Assembly (NCBI RefSeq): GCF_004345645.1
Contig: NZ_SLWS01000005.1
Span: forward strand, 124,001-188,000
Direction: 5' to 3'
Length of the DNA stretch: 64,000 bases
Source: Actinocrispum wychmicini
GTDB taxonomy: Bacteria; Actinomycetota; Actinomycetes; Mycobacteriales; Pseudonocardiaceae
Position numbers and translations under genes: made by a program. This document shows, one piece after another, positions 42,856 through 51,051 of the stretch; within the stretch, counting starts at the first letter, position 1, and each line of letters begins with the position of its first letter. The notes below the pieces were generated by a model that was not told the origin of the DNA, did not search any database, and saw only the letters and a program-made list of their open reading frames with translations.

Positions 42856-42890
42856 CCGAACCCCCAGGGAGCTTCTCCCTGGGGGTTCGG
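42856..42890. terminator. Terminator of groEL / helR (convergent)
   Basis: Perfect 16-bp stem, CCGAACCCCCAGGGAG (42856-42871) with CTCCCTGGGGGTTCGG (42875-42890), loop CTT. It lies 18 bp after the groEL stop and 4 bp from the end of the convergent gene, so it serves both. Confidence 0.9.
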
Positions 42891-42894
42891 TCGT

Positions 42895-45108
42895 TCACGC
42901 GGTGTCGGCCAGCCGGGACAGGGATTCGGGCAGTTCGCCGGGGTGGATCACGCCGAGCCGCTGGGTGGCGCGGGTCAGTGCCACGTAGAGGTCGTTGGCG
43001 CCGCGCGGTGACTGGGCCAGGATCAGGGCCGGGTCGACCACCAGCACCGAGTCGAACTCCAGTCCTTTCGCCTGCCCGACCGTGAGCACCGAGACCTGGG
43101 CGTCCACATCGGCCGATGTCTCGCTGAGTCCACTGGGGACGATGACGGCCAGGGTGCCGTCACCGACGGCGGCGACCTCCTTGGCGACGATCTCGTCCAA
43201 CTGGGCCTGGATGTCCGGGACCCACAGGTGCCACGGCTCGACGCCGGAGTCGCGCACCGATGTCGGCGCCGCCATGCCGGGGCCGAGGACGTCCGCCGCC
43301 ACCGCCATGATCTCCGACGGGGTGCGGTAGTTGACGGTCAGCTGCTCCAGCCGCCACCGGTCTTCCACGTACGGCTCCAGCACGGTCTGCCACGACGTGG
43401 TGCCGGCCGGGTCACCGGTCTGGGCCACGTCGCCGACCAGGGTCATGGACCGGCTGGGGCAGCGGCGCATCAGCATCCGCCAGGCCATCGCCGACAGTTC
43501 CTGGGCCTCGTCCACGATCACGTGCCCGAACACCCACTCACGGTCCGCCGCGGCGCGTTCGGCCGCGGTCCGGTGGTCGGTGTCCTCGTACCGGCCGGCC
43601 AGGCGGCGGGCGTCGATCAGGTCGGTCGCGGTCAGGATCTCCGGGTCGGCGTCGTCCTGCATGTCGAGGATGTCCAGCACGCCGCTGGCGTAGTCGATCT
43701 CCTCCTGCCGTTCCCGCGCCTGCGCCGCCCTGGTGGCGGTGTCGTCGATGCCGAGCAACTCCGCCGCCTCGTCGAGCAGTGCCGCGTCCGCCGGTGTCCA
43801 GCCGCCCGGCTCCCGGTGCAGCAGGTCGCGTTCGCGCTCGGTGAGCTTCGGCGCGGCCTTGGCGAGTTTGTCCTTGTCCCGGAACAGGTCCTCAAGCAGC
43901 TCGGTCGGGGTGACGGTCGGCCACAGCCAGTCGAGGGCGGCCTGGACGCCGTCGTCCTCGCTCAGCTCGCGCCGGATGTCCTCGATGTCCGTGGGGTCGA
44001 GAAGGTTCTTGCCGCCCAACGGGTCCGCGCCGATCCGGTCGGCGTACTGGCGGGCCAGGCTGTCCAGGATCACCGGCACGATCAACGGCTTCGCCTTGTT
44101 GTGCACCCGCCGCGACCGCCGGGCCCGCGCCCTGGCCTGCACGCACGTCTCCCGGTCCAGCTTCAGGACTTCGCGCTCGAACCGGATCTCCAGGTAGTCC
44201 TCGGGCACCCGCTGGCATTCCTTGACGGCCGTGGCGATCACGTCCGTCATCGCGACCCGGCCCTTGACCGACGCGGCCTCGACCGGCTCGGTCCGATCCG
44301 GTTTCACACCAGGGAAAAGCTCGCCGACCGTGGCCAGCAGCACACCCGTCTCACCGAGCGACGGCAGCACCTGGCCGATGTACCGCAGGAATGTCGAGTT
44401 TGGACCGACGACGAGCACGCCCCGTCGAGCCAGCTGCGCGCGGTAGGTGTACAGCAGGTACGCGGCCCGGTGCAGCGCGACCGCGGTCTTGCCGGTGCCC
44501 GGACCTCCTTGGACCACAAGGACTCCGTTGAGCCCGGAGCGGATGATCTTGTCCTGCTCGGCCTGGATGGTCTGGACGATGTCGGTCATCCGGCCGGTCC
44601 GGCTGCTGTTCACCGCGGCCAGCAACGCGGCCTCACCGGTCAGGCCTTCGTGTTTGGTGACGTCGGCCGTTGCGAGGTCGAGCACTTCGTCGTCGACCGC
44701 GGTGACCTTGCGCATGCTGGTCCGGATGTGCCTGCGCCTGTTCACCCCGTCCGGCGCCGCGGCGGTCGCGAGGTAGAAGGGGCGGGCGGCGGGCGCGCGC
44801 CAGTCCATCAGCAGCGGCTCGTAGTCGTGGTCCTCGTCGAAAACGCCGATTCGGCCGATGTGCTGATGGGCGCCGTCCTGGAAATCGAGCCGGCCGAAAA
44901 CCAGACCGTTTTCCACGGCGCTGTACTGGCTGAGCTGTTCCGAGTACATCGCCGTCGAGGCGTCGCGTTCGGTGCGCGCCTGCGGGGTGCCGCCGGTTTC
45001 CCGCAGCACCCTCGCCAACTGGTCCGCCGCCCTGCTCCGAAGATCGTCGAGACGGCCGTAGAGCATGGACACGACCTGCTGTTCCCGCTCGATTTCCTCG
45101 CTTGACAA
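42895..45108 (-). CDS. RNA polymerase recycling ATPase, HelD/HelR family
   Basis: A 737-residue UvrD-like ATPase that removes stalled or drug-bound RNA polymerase from DNA. N-terminal coiled-coil (residues 1-60, EREQQVVSMLYGRLDDL), then MDWRAPAARPFY, Walker A VQGGPGTGKTAVALHRAAYLLY, HelD-specific insert about 320-500, Walker B VIVDEAQELSAMAWRML, QLTVNYRTPSEIM and ALTRATQRLGV. Actinobacterial HelR members give rifamycin tolerance. TTG 45108 has AAAGGAAAG upstream. The rifamycin-associated element is not visible in the leader. Confidence 0.88.
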   Translation of the reverse strand: MSSEEIEREQQVVSMLYGRLDDLRSRAADQLARVLRETGGTPQARTERDASTAMYSEQLSQYSAVENGLVFGRLDFQDGAHQHIGRIGVFDEDHDYEPLLMDWRAPAARPFYLATAAAPDGVNRRRHIRTSMRKVTAVDDEVLDLATADVTKHEGLTGEAALLAAVNSSRTGRMTDIVQTIQAEQDKIIRSGLNGVLVVQGGPGTGKTAVALHRAAYLLYTYRAQLARRGVLVVGPNSTFLRYIGQVLPSLGETGVLLATVGELFPGVKPDRTEPVEAASVKGRVAMTDVIATAVKECQRVPEDYLEIRFEREVLKLDRETCVQARARARRSRRVHNKAKPLIVPVILDSLARQYADRIGADPLGGKNLLDPTDIEDIRRELSEDDGVQAALDWLWPTVTPTELLEDLFRDKDKLAKAAPKLTERERDLLHREPGGWTPADAALLDEAAELLGIDDTATRAAQARERQEEIDYASGVLDILDMQDDADPEILTATDLIDARRLAGRYEDTDHRTAAERAAADREWVFGHVIVDEAQELSAMAWRMLMRRCPSRSMTLVGDVAQTGDPAGTTSWQTVLEPYVEDRWRLEQLTVNYRTPSEIMAVAADVLGPGMAAPTSVRDSGVEPWHLWVPDIQAQLDEIVAKEVAAVGDGTLAVIVPSGLSETSADVDAQVSVLTVGQAKGLEFDSVLVVDPALILAQSPRGANDLYVALTRATQRLGVIHPGELPESLSRLADTA

Positions 45109-45222
45109 CCGGCTTTCCTTTCGCTAAAATCCTCGCTATGGCCATTTGCTGGTCGTCTTTGTGACGGTTGCATACCGCGTGCCTGTGGCCTTCCAATATA
45201 GCAATTCCCTCGGCTTTTCGCC

Positions 45223-45228
45223 TACCCT
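45223..45228 (+). promoter_or_regulatory. Candidate -10 box, leaderless membrane-protein mRNA
   Basis: TACCCT, 6 nt before ATG 45235. There is no Shine-Dalgarno in front of the ATG, which fits leaderless translation. Confidence 0.4.
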
Positions 45229-45234
45229 CCTCTC

Positions 45235-45552
45235 ATGGATGACGAGGGGCCGTCCCCCAACTCCGGTGCCGCGCGACTGGTCGTGGTGCTGTGCGCGTTC
45301 GGGTTGGCCACGGTCGGGGCGTTCACCGCGTTCTTCGCCACCGAGATCCTCGCCGCGGTCATGAAGACCCCCACCCGCCCGTCCACGCTGGTACTGGTCT
45401 TCTGTGCGCTCGTCCCGGTCCTGGCGGCGGTGGGGGCGCTGGTGATCTCGGTACGAGCCAAGGGTGTGGGCAGGATCCTGGGACTGGGCTGCGGCACGTT
45501 GATCCTCGGTGGTCTCCTCACCGCCGTCGTCATGTTCGTCGCGGCTATGTGA
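45235..45552 (+). CDS. Small three-helix membrane protein
   Basis: A 105-residue protein with three clear hydrophobic helices near residues 13-38, 47-70 and 80-104, separated by short charged loops (KTPTRP, RAKGVGR). The N-terminal 12 residues are acidic and hydrophilic. No family is recognised. It is divergent from helR and 13 nt before the GNAT gene. Confidence 0.65.
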   Translation: MDDEGPSPNSGAARLVVVLCAFGLATVGAFTAFFATEILAAVMKTPTRPSTLVLVFCALVPVLAAVGALVISVRAKGVGRILGLGCGTLILGGLLTAVVMFVAAM

Positions 45553-45565
45553 CGTAGGGTGTCGC

Positions 45566-46081
45566 GTGCTCATTCGACGCGAAACCAACGCTGACATCGA
45601 CGTCATCCGAGCGATCACCGCTGCCGCGTTCGCCACGCCCGACCAACAGGCTCCAGTGGAGGCCGGCTTGGTGGACGCGCTACGCGCCAGTCCCGCGTGG
45701 TTGCCGGCCTTGTCGTTGGTGGCGACCGACGCGGACGGAACCGTGATCGGACATGTGGTGGCCACCCGTGGACATGTGGACACGGTGCCCACGCTGGGAT
45801 TGGGGCCGTTGAGCGTCCGCCCAGGTCGCCAGCGTGGCGGGGTCGGCAGCGCTTTGATGCACGCGGTGCTCGGCGCCGCGGACGCGCTCGACGAGCCGCT
45901 CGTCGCCCTGCTGGGCGATCCGTTGTACTACCAGCGGTTCGGGTTCCGCCTCAGCTCCGAGTACGGCATCGCGCCGCCCGTACCCGAGTGGCAGCAACAC
46001 TTTCAGGTCCGCACACTCGCCGCGCACGATCCGCGGCTGCGCGGGACGTTCACCTATGCCGAACCGTTCGACGGCCTGTGA
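45566..46081 (+). CDS. GNAT family N-acetyltransferase
   Basis: A 171-residue acyl-CoA N-acetyltransferase. IRRETNADIDVIRAITAAAF (helix 1), LVATDADGTVIGHVVAT, LGLGPLSVRPGRQRGGVGSAL with the acetyl-CoA loop RxxGxG/A pattern, and VALLGDPLYYQRFGFR typical of the YhbS-like subgroup. TAGGGT (45555-45560) lies 5 nt before GTG 45566, so the message may be leaderless. Acceptor is unknown. Confidence 0.85.
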   Translation: MLIRRETNADIDVIRAITAAAFATPDQQAPVEAGLVDALRASPAWLPALSLVATDADGTVIGHVVATRGHVDTVPTLGLGPLSVRPGRQRGGVGSALMHAVLGAADALDEPLVALLGDPLYYQRFGFRLSSEYGIAPPVPEWQQHFQVRTLAAHDPRLRGTFTYAEPFDGL

Positions 46082-46137
46082 ACCCACATTGAGTATGAGT
46101 ACTCAAGACGTCCGCTGTGGACGGCGATAGGCTTTCC

Positions 46138-46614
46138 TCACAGCAGCACAGTGGGAGTGACAACCGTTCGGGCCGGCGGACCGTCCAGCTGGATGATGAT
46201 CTGGGTGGTGCCGCGCGGGACCGCGTCGAGGACGAACCGGCCGCCTTCGTCCGACGTGGTCGCGGTCGAGCCGAACTCGGCGACCCGGACTTCGACGGAG
46301 TGCTCGCCGGCGGGCACGAGCCAGCCGTCGATCCGGTTGTTCTCACCGACCCGGGTCAGGTTGATCATCACCGTCAGGTCGTTGACCGTGAAGGTGATCG
46401 TGCCCGGATCGCCGCCGCGCACGCCGGCCAAGCCGTCGGCGTGCTCCCATCTGGCGACCTCGACGTCCAGGTCCTCCAGGGCGATCGCGAACTGGATCCG
46501 TTCGACCAGCCCCGGTGGGGGCGGGTCGAACTGGTCGATCATCCGGTCCAACTGGGCGAGCAGGGTCTCGTCGTCGGGGTGCGCGTGGCCCCCCGACGGT
46601 TCCGTCTTGGTCAT
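46138..46614 (-). CDS. Partner protein of sigma factor, carboxypeptidase-regulatory-like fold
   Basis: A 158-residue soluble protein. N-terminal helix DDETLLAQLDRMIDQFDPPPPGLVERIQFAIALEDLD, then a beta-sandwich region with ITFTVNDLTVMINLTRV, GWLVPAGEHSVEVRV and DEGGRFVLDAVPRGTTQIII. The latter looks like a carboxypeptidase-regulatory domain. No membrane helix or ZAS Cys/His motif is seen, so it is not a classical anti-sigma factor. ATG overlaps the sigma factor stop (ATGA). In related actinobacterial operons a CHAT protease gene often follows; here none does. Confidence 0.7.
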   Translation of the reverse strand: MTKTEPSGGHAHPDDETLLAQLDRMIDQFDPPPPGLVERIQFAIALEDLDVEVARWEHADGLAGVRGGDPGTITFTVNDLTVMINLTRVGENNRIDGWLVPAGEHSVEVRVAEFGSTATTSDEGGRFVLDAVPRGTTQIIIQLDGPPARTVVTPTVLL

Positions 46615-47246
46615 CCGCCGCCCCCTTCGGTGTCCAGAAGCTCCCTCAGCGTGTTGAGGCAGCGCCCCCTGGTCGGGCCGATGCTGCCACGCGGCATCCG
46701 CATGGCCTCGGCTACCAGGCGATATTCGGTCCGGCCGGCCAGCACGGTCAGCCGCAGCAGCTCCTGACATCGCTCCGGCAACCCGGCGAACGCCTTCCAC
46801 AGCCGGTCGTCCCGGTCCACCCGCAGCGCCTCGTCCTCGGGCTGGGGGTGGTTGCTCGGCAACGTCTCGGCCATCTCGTCGGTCAGCGGCAGCTGGGCGG
46901 CGCCTTTGGTGCGCACCCTGGTGGCCTCGCGGCGGGTCGTGGTGATCAGCCAGCCGGCGAGGGCCTTGGGTTCGATGAGCGTGTCGATGTGGCTGAACAG
47001 GGCCAGCCACACGGTCTGCACCACGTCCTCGGCCACGGCCCGGTTCAGGCCGTGGCCCCGCGCGACGTGCCAGACGAGTGGCGTCAAGTCCTCGACGAGC
47101 GTTTCGCGCGCCCTGCGGTCGCCGCCTCTGGCCGCGTGCAGGCACAACGCGTACCGCTCGGAGCCGCGCAGGCCCTCCCATGGAGGATCCGCTTCCGCGG
47201 TTCGAACGTCAGTCACCACGCCCACCCCATCCTGGGTGTCGGCCAT
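46611..47246 (-). CDS. Sigma-70 family (ECF-type) RNA polymerase sigma factor
   Basis: A 211-residue sigma factor with region 2 (residues about 40-110, VWHVARGHGLNRAVAEDVVQTVWLALF and ALAGWLITTTRREATRV) and region 4 (about 150-205, LPERCQELLRLTVLAG, YRLVAEAMRMPRGSIGPTRGRCL). No region 3. ATG 47246 (MADTQDGVGVV) is the most reasonable start, preceded by a weak site; an extended frame is possible but not family-like. It is translated together with the next gene through a 4-nt overlap. Confidence 0.88.
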   Translation of the reverse strand: MADTQDGVGVVTDVRTAEADPPWEGLRGSERYALCLHAARGGDRRARETLVEDLTPLVWHVARGHGLNRAVAEDVVQTVWLALFSHIDTLIEPKALAGWLITTTRREATRVRTKGAAQLPLTDEMAETLPSNHPQPEDEALRVDRDDRLWKAFAGLPERCQELLRLTVLAGRTEYRLVAEAMRMPRGSIGPTRGRCLNTLRELLDTEGGGG

Positions 47247-47380
47247 CAGCTGGCGACGGAAGTATCGCGACCATCGTGAAGTACATGAATGACGAGTCGC
47301 TCCCTGGATACGTAACTCGGTCAATCGGGCTACCAACAGGCCCCGCGGGCATGCCGGCGAACCGAGCGTAATTGATGCGG

Positions 47381-47545
47381 TCATGAGTGGTCGCCCGCTT
47401 GGAGGTTGAAACACGTCGAGCCGGCCGGTCCGTTGTCGCCAACGGCCGGCCGGCTTCGATCCCCATCCCCCGGTTTTCTCCCCTCGGCACACTCGTCAAG
47501 CTGGGCGAACGATCCGGCCACGGCCCGGTCGGTGGGTCCGGTCAT
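47381..47545 (-). CDS. Possible 54-residue small protein
   Basis: The 407-bp gap 47247-47653 contains this short frame, starting ATG 47545 with GAGAAAGG 11 nt upstream. It encodes a hydrophilic peptide MTGPTDRAVAGSFAQLDE... ending AGSTCFNLQAGDHS, with two Cys. A palindrome (47420-47454) lies inside it and a terminator-like hairpin just upstream. Third-position GC is roughly three quarters, lower than neighbours, so it may be spurious. If real it could be a secreted or modified peptide; that is a guess. Confidence 0.25.
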   Translation of the reverse strand: MTGPTDRAVAGSFAQLDECAEGRKPGDGDRSRPAVGDNGPAGSTCFNLQAGDHS

Positions 47546-47575
47546 CTCGGTGTGGCCTTTCTCGTTCGGTGGGAT

Positions 47576-47614
47576 GTGGTGGCCGGCAACCCCCCTCGTG
47601 CTGCCGGCCACCAC
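47576..47614 (-). terminator. Terminator after papain-like gene
   Basis: GTGGTGGCCGGCA (47576-47588) pairs perfectly with TGCCGGCCACCAC (47602-47614), 40 bp downstream of the papain-like gene on the minus strand. A second hairpin, arms 47420-47435 and 47440-47454, lies further downstream. Confidence 0.65.
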
Positions 47615-47653
47615 GTCCCTTCTGTGCGGCCCCCCTCGGCCGGTCTGTGGTGT

Positions 47654-48706
47654 TCAGACAATGAGCTGGTCGATCTGCCCGTCGCACGTCACGAACGGCC
47701 GGACTGGGTGTCCGCTCGCCCGCGCGTGCGTGAGTAACGCCAGGTTCTCCGAGGCCAGCGTGGTCCAGCCAAGGTTCTCCAGGTAGGCCCATGCGTTGGT
47801 GTCGTTGGCGGTCGCGAACAGGCGCAACGCGCGCTGCGCTGGCAACCACGCGCGCAGCGGGACGGCGGTGCACCCGAGGACGCTCCAAGTCTCGACGAGC
47901 GACGAGCCGTACGCGATCCGGCAGAACCCCTGTTCGCCCCATCCCGTGCCCCACGAGTTCTTCGCGATCCAGCAGCCGGCGTCGTCGTCCCAGCCGACCA
48001 ACGCCACGCAGTGCCCGCCGTCGGGTGTGGCGGTGGGCTGGTAGACCCCGCACGCGTAGTGGAAGAAGTCGGTGTGCACCAGGACGGCCGCGGCGACCGG
48101 CCCGTACGAGAACATGTGCTGCTTGATGGCGGCGGGGTCGCCGGTCAGGTCCGTCACGCCGGCGGCCCTGGCCTTGCGGTTCGGCCAGTCCGGGTTCAGC
48201 GTCCCGTTGTCCGGGAAGTAGTCCTCGAACGTCACGCCCTCACCCGCGACGACGGCGAAATGCCCGGCCAGGTGCTTGCCGGCCCGCGCGCGCAGGTGGG
48301 CCTCGGAGAGGTCGAGGTTCAGCCCCGGCACCCCCCGGGTGTACGCGGCGGTGGCCTCCAGCACGGCGATCACGCCGAACGAGGCACTCGAACCACGGTC
48401 GCCCTGGTCCCGGACCTGGGTGACGAAGTCACGCCCACTGACGTCCCGCAGGTCGAAGGACGCGGGCAACGTGCCGGCGGGCGCGGTGGCCGCGACGACC
48501 GGTCGGCCGGTCGCCGCCACCGCGGCCGCCGCCACGTCGGCCCGCGCCACGATCTCCCCCGAACGTGGCGCGGGCACACCCAGACGGACCTGCCTGGCCC
48601 GGTCGGAAAGGTGGCTGAGCCGGGTCTGGCCGGCCTGCCACGGGTCGCCGAGCGCGGCCAGGATCCCGCGGATCTCCGCGATCTCCGGCTCCTGCGATCG
48701 GCTCAT
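47654..48706 (-). CDS. Papain-like (C1) family protein with catalytic Cys replaced by Ser
   Basis: A 350-residue soluble protein. After ~80 residues of helical N-terminus the papain fold starts at LPASFDLRDVSGRDFVTQV. The active-site block, normally QGxCGSCWAF or QGxRGTCVAF, reads QGDRGSSASF: oxyanion Gln101 is kept, but Ser107 stands at the Cys position. The His (GGHCVALVGWDDD, His232) and Asn (WIAKNSWGTGWGEQGF, Asn250) are intact. A C-terminal ~65-residue module follows (RLFATANDTNAWAYLENLGW). No signal peptide, so cytoplasmic. It may be a pseudoprotease or a serine variant. AGGAAG precedes ATG 48706. Confidence 0.85.
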   Translation of the reverse strand: MSRSQEPEIAEIRGILAALGDPWQAGQTRLSHLSDRARQVRLGVPAPRSGEIVARADVAAAAVAATGRPVVAATAPAGTLPASFDLRDVSGRDFVTQVRDQGDRGSSASFGVIAVLEATAAYTRGVPGLNLDLSEAHLRARAGKHLAGHFAVVAGEGVTFEDYFPDNGTLNPDWPNRKARAAGVTDLTGDPAAIKQHMFSYGPVAAAVLVHTDFFHYACGVYQPTATPDGGHCVALVGWDDDAGCWIAKNSWGTGWGEQGFCRIAYGSSLVETWSVLGCTAVPLRAWLPAQRALRLFATANDTNAWAYLENLGWTTLASENLALLTHARASGHPVRPFVTCDGQIDQLIV

Positions 48707-48780
48707 TACTTCCTCCAGGTCGAGCGGGTCTTCGCTGTGACAAGAGCGAGTGACCCCAGCCTGGATACATCGCGTTGGAT

Positions 48781-48978
48781 TTATTCTTCCGGCATCAGGA
48801 CCCAGCAGATCAGGTACAGGATCGCGCCGGTGCCGAGGCCGAGGATGGTCGCGGCGACGAGCAGGATGCGCAGCAGCGCCGCGTCCATGCCCAGCATGCG
48901 TGCCCAACCACCGCACACCCCGGCGACCATCCGGTCGGAGCGGCTGCGACGAAGCTTGCGGACCTGCGTTTCGTTCAT
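48781..48978 (-). CDS. PspC domain protein
   Basis: A 65-residue membrane protein: RRSRSDRMVAGVCGGWARMLGMDAALLR is the PspC signature, followed by one membrane helix (ILLVAATILGLGTGAILYLICWVLMP) ending EE. PspC proteins act in envelope stress responses. A ~100-bp region separates it from the papain-like gene and about 90 bp from the divergent moxR-like gene. Confidence 0.88.
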   Translation of the reverse strand: MNETQVRKLRRSRSDRMVAGVCGGWARMLGMDAALLRILLVAATILGLGTGAILYLICWVLMPEE

Positions 48979-49068
48979 GCCATAAGCCTGGGTCGCCGGC
49001 GGCTCGGAAACATCGGGGAGCGCCCTGGCCGACCCCGGAATCAACCACCCTGACCTACCCTCACCACT

Positions 49069-49953
49069 ATGGAGTGGATGTCGGTGCCGAGTCCGCAAGA
49101 TCTCGCCGCGACTCTGGACGGCGTCGGGTATCTGGCCGACGAGGGGGTGGCGACGGCCGCGTTCCTGGCGCTGCGGATGCGTCGCCCGCTGTTCTGTGAG
49201 GGCGAGCCGGGCACCGGCAAGACGTCCCTGGCCACGTCCCTGGCCCAGGCACTCGGGGTTCCCCTGATCCGGCTGCAGTGCCACGAGGGGCTCGACGCGA
49301 CCCAGGCGCTGTACGACTGGGACTTCCCTCGTCAGCTCCTGCATCTGCGGGCCCTTGAAGCGGCGTCGGACGGCCAGCTGGACGCGGACATGGCCGAGCA
49401 GTCGCTGTACACCGAGCGGTTCCTGATCGCCCGGCCGTTGCTGCGTGCGCTGCGTGAGGCGCCGTGTGTGCTCCTGGTGGACGAGATCGACCGGGCCGAC
49501 GACGAGTTCGAGGCGTTCCTGCTGGAGGTCCTCAGCGAGAACGCGGTGACTGTGCCCGAGTTCGGCGAGGTGCGCGCGGACGTCGCGCCGCTTGTGGTGT
49601 TGACGTCGAACCGGACCCGTGAGGTGCACGACGCGTTGAAGCGGCGTTGTCTGTACCACTGGCTGGAACACCCGGACCTGACCAGGGAGATCCAGATCCT
49701 GCGCCGCCGGCTGCCGGGCATCGGCGACCGGCTGGCCACCCAGGTCGCCGGGGCTGTCCGCCGGCTGCGGACCGCCGAGCTGCTCAAGCCGCCCGGGGTG
49801 GCGGAGACCATCGACTGGGCCGAGGCGTTGCTGGCGTTGGGCCGGACCGAACTCGACGCCGCGTCGGCCGCGGTGACGTTGGGCGCGGTGTTGAAGTACC
49901 GCGAGGACGCCGACCGGGTCCGCGGTGATCTCGACCGTTTGCTGGCGGGGTGA
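49069..49953 (+). CDS. coxD: MoxR-type AAA ATPase, CoxD-like
   Basis: A 294-residue AAA ATPase with Walker A FCEGEPGTGKTSLATSLA, Walker B VLLVDEIDRADDEFEAFLLE, sensor 1 VVLTSNRTREV and arginine-rich RRCLYHWLEHPD. In CO dehydrogenase clusters CoxD helps assemble the CuSMoO2 or Mo site with CoxE. Three nucleotides separate it from the VWA gene. ATG 49078 is another possible start. Confidence 0.85.
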   Translation: MEWMSVPSPQDLAATLDGVGYLADEGVATAAFLALRMRRPLFCEGEPGTGKTSLATSLAQALGVPLIRLQCHEGLDATQALYDWDFPRQLLHLRALEAASDGQLDADMAEQSLYTERFLIARPLLRALREAPCVLLVDEIDRADDEFEAFLLEVLSENAVTVPEFGEVRADVAPLVVLTSNRTREVHDALKRRCLYHWLEHPDLTREIQILRRRLPGIGDRLATQVAGAVRRLRTAELLKPPGVAETIDWAEALLALGRTELDAASAAVTLGAVLKYREDADRVRGDLDRLLAG

Positions 49954-49956
49954 CCT

Positions 49957-51051
49957 GTGGACCCGGTGCCGGGATTTGTCGGCTTCACGGCGGCGCTGCG
50001 GACCGCCGGGTTGCCGTGTGAGCCGGAGCGGGTCCAGGCGTACCTCCAGGCCGTCGAACACGTCGACGTGTCCGTGCCGGACGAGCTGTACTGGGCCGGG
50101 CGGCTGACGCTGTGCGGCGAACCGGACGACTTGCCCAAGTACGACGACGCTTTCCAGGCGTGGTTCACCCATCGTCCGGTCAGGAAACCGAGAACGGAGA
50201 GCCGCGCGAAGCCGAAGTCGAGCGTGATCGCGGCGATGGTGCCGATGCCCGTTTCCGGCGACGGTTCGACCGACCCGGACCAGCTGGGTGTCGCGGCCAG
50301 TGACACAGAGGTGTTGCGTCGCAGGGACATCAGTGAGCTGACCGGACCCGAGCGGGCGCACCTGCGTGAGCTGATGGACCTGCTGAGGCCGGATCCGCCG
50401 ATGCGCGCCGCGTTGCGCCGCCGGCCGCATCGCACGGGTGCGCTGGATCCGCGCCGGACCATGCGAAACATGCGGGCCGCGGGTGGCGAGCCGATTCGGT
50501 TGGCGTATCGAAGGAAGGGAAAGCGGCCCCGGCGGGTTGTCCTTCTCGTGGACGTTTCCGGCTCCATGAGCCCGTACGCCGACGCGTTGCTGCGGTTCGC
50601 GCACGCGGTGGCGCGTCGAATGCCGGCCGAGGTGTTCACGCTGGGTACCCGGTTGACGCGGGTGTCCCGGCAGTTGCGCCAACGGGATCCGGAGATCGCT
50701 CTGGCGGCCGCGGCCCGGGCCGTCCCCGACTTCGCCGGCGGCACCAGGCTGGGCGACACCCTGCGCGCCTTTCTGGACCGGTGGGGACAGCGGGGGGTTG
50801 CGCGGCAGGCCGTCGTGGTGCTGTTCTCCGATGGTTGGGAGCGGGGCGATCCCGGCCTGCTCGGCGAGCAGATGGCTCGGCTCAGCCGGTTGGCCCACGC
50901 GGTGCTGTGGGTCAACCCGCACGCGGGACGGGCCGGCTACCGGCCGGTGCAGTCGGGGATCGTGGTCGCCCAGCGGCACGTGCGGAAGCTGCTGGCCGGG
51001 CACAGCATGGAGACGCTGGAGGAACTGTTGGTGGAGGTGCGCCGTGCGTGA
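49957..51051 (+). CDS. coxE: VWA domain protein, CoxE-like
   Basis: A 364-residue protein. The N-terminal half is helical and basic in the middle; the C-terminal VWA domain begins RRVVLLVDVSGSMSPYAD with a complete MIDAS DxSxS, followed by GTRLTRVSR, FAGGTRLGDTLRAF and VLFSDGWERGDP. Together with the MoxR-type ATPase it forms the usual chaperone pair that matures the large subunit. It overlaps the xdhC-like gene by 8 nt. Confidence 0.87.
   Translation: MDPVPGFVGFTAALRTAGLPCEPERVQAYLQAVEHVDVSVPDELYWAGRLTLCGEPDDLPKYDDAFQAWFTHRPVRKPRTESRAKPKSSVIAAMVPMPVSGDGSTDPDQLGVAASDTEVLRRRDISELTGPERAHLRELMDLLRPDPPMRAALRRRPHRTGALDPRRTMRNMRAAGGEPIRLAYRRKGKRPRRVVLLVDVSGSMSPYADALLRFAHAVARRMPAEVFTLGTRLTRVSRQLRQRDPEIALAAAARAVPDFAGGTRLGDTLRAFLDRWGQRGVARQAVVVLFSDGWERGDPGLLGEQMARLSRLAHAVLWVNPHAGRAGYRPVQSGIVVAQRHVRKLLAGHSMETLEELLVEVRRA

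Noticed and set aside
45109..45234. Rifamycin-associated element upstream of the HelD/HelR gene
   Set aside because: No sequence resembling the known palindrome was found on either strand.
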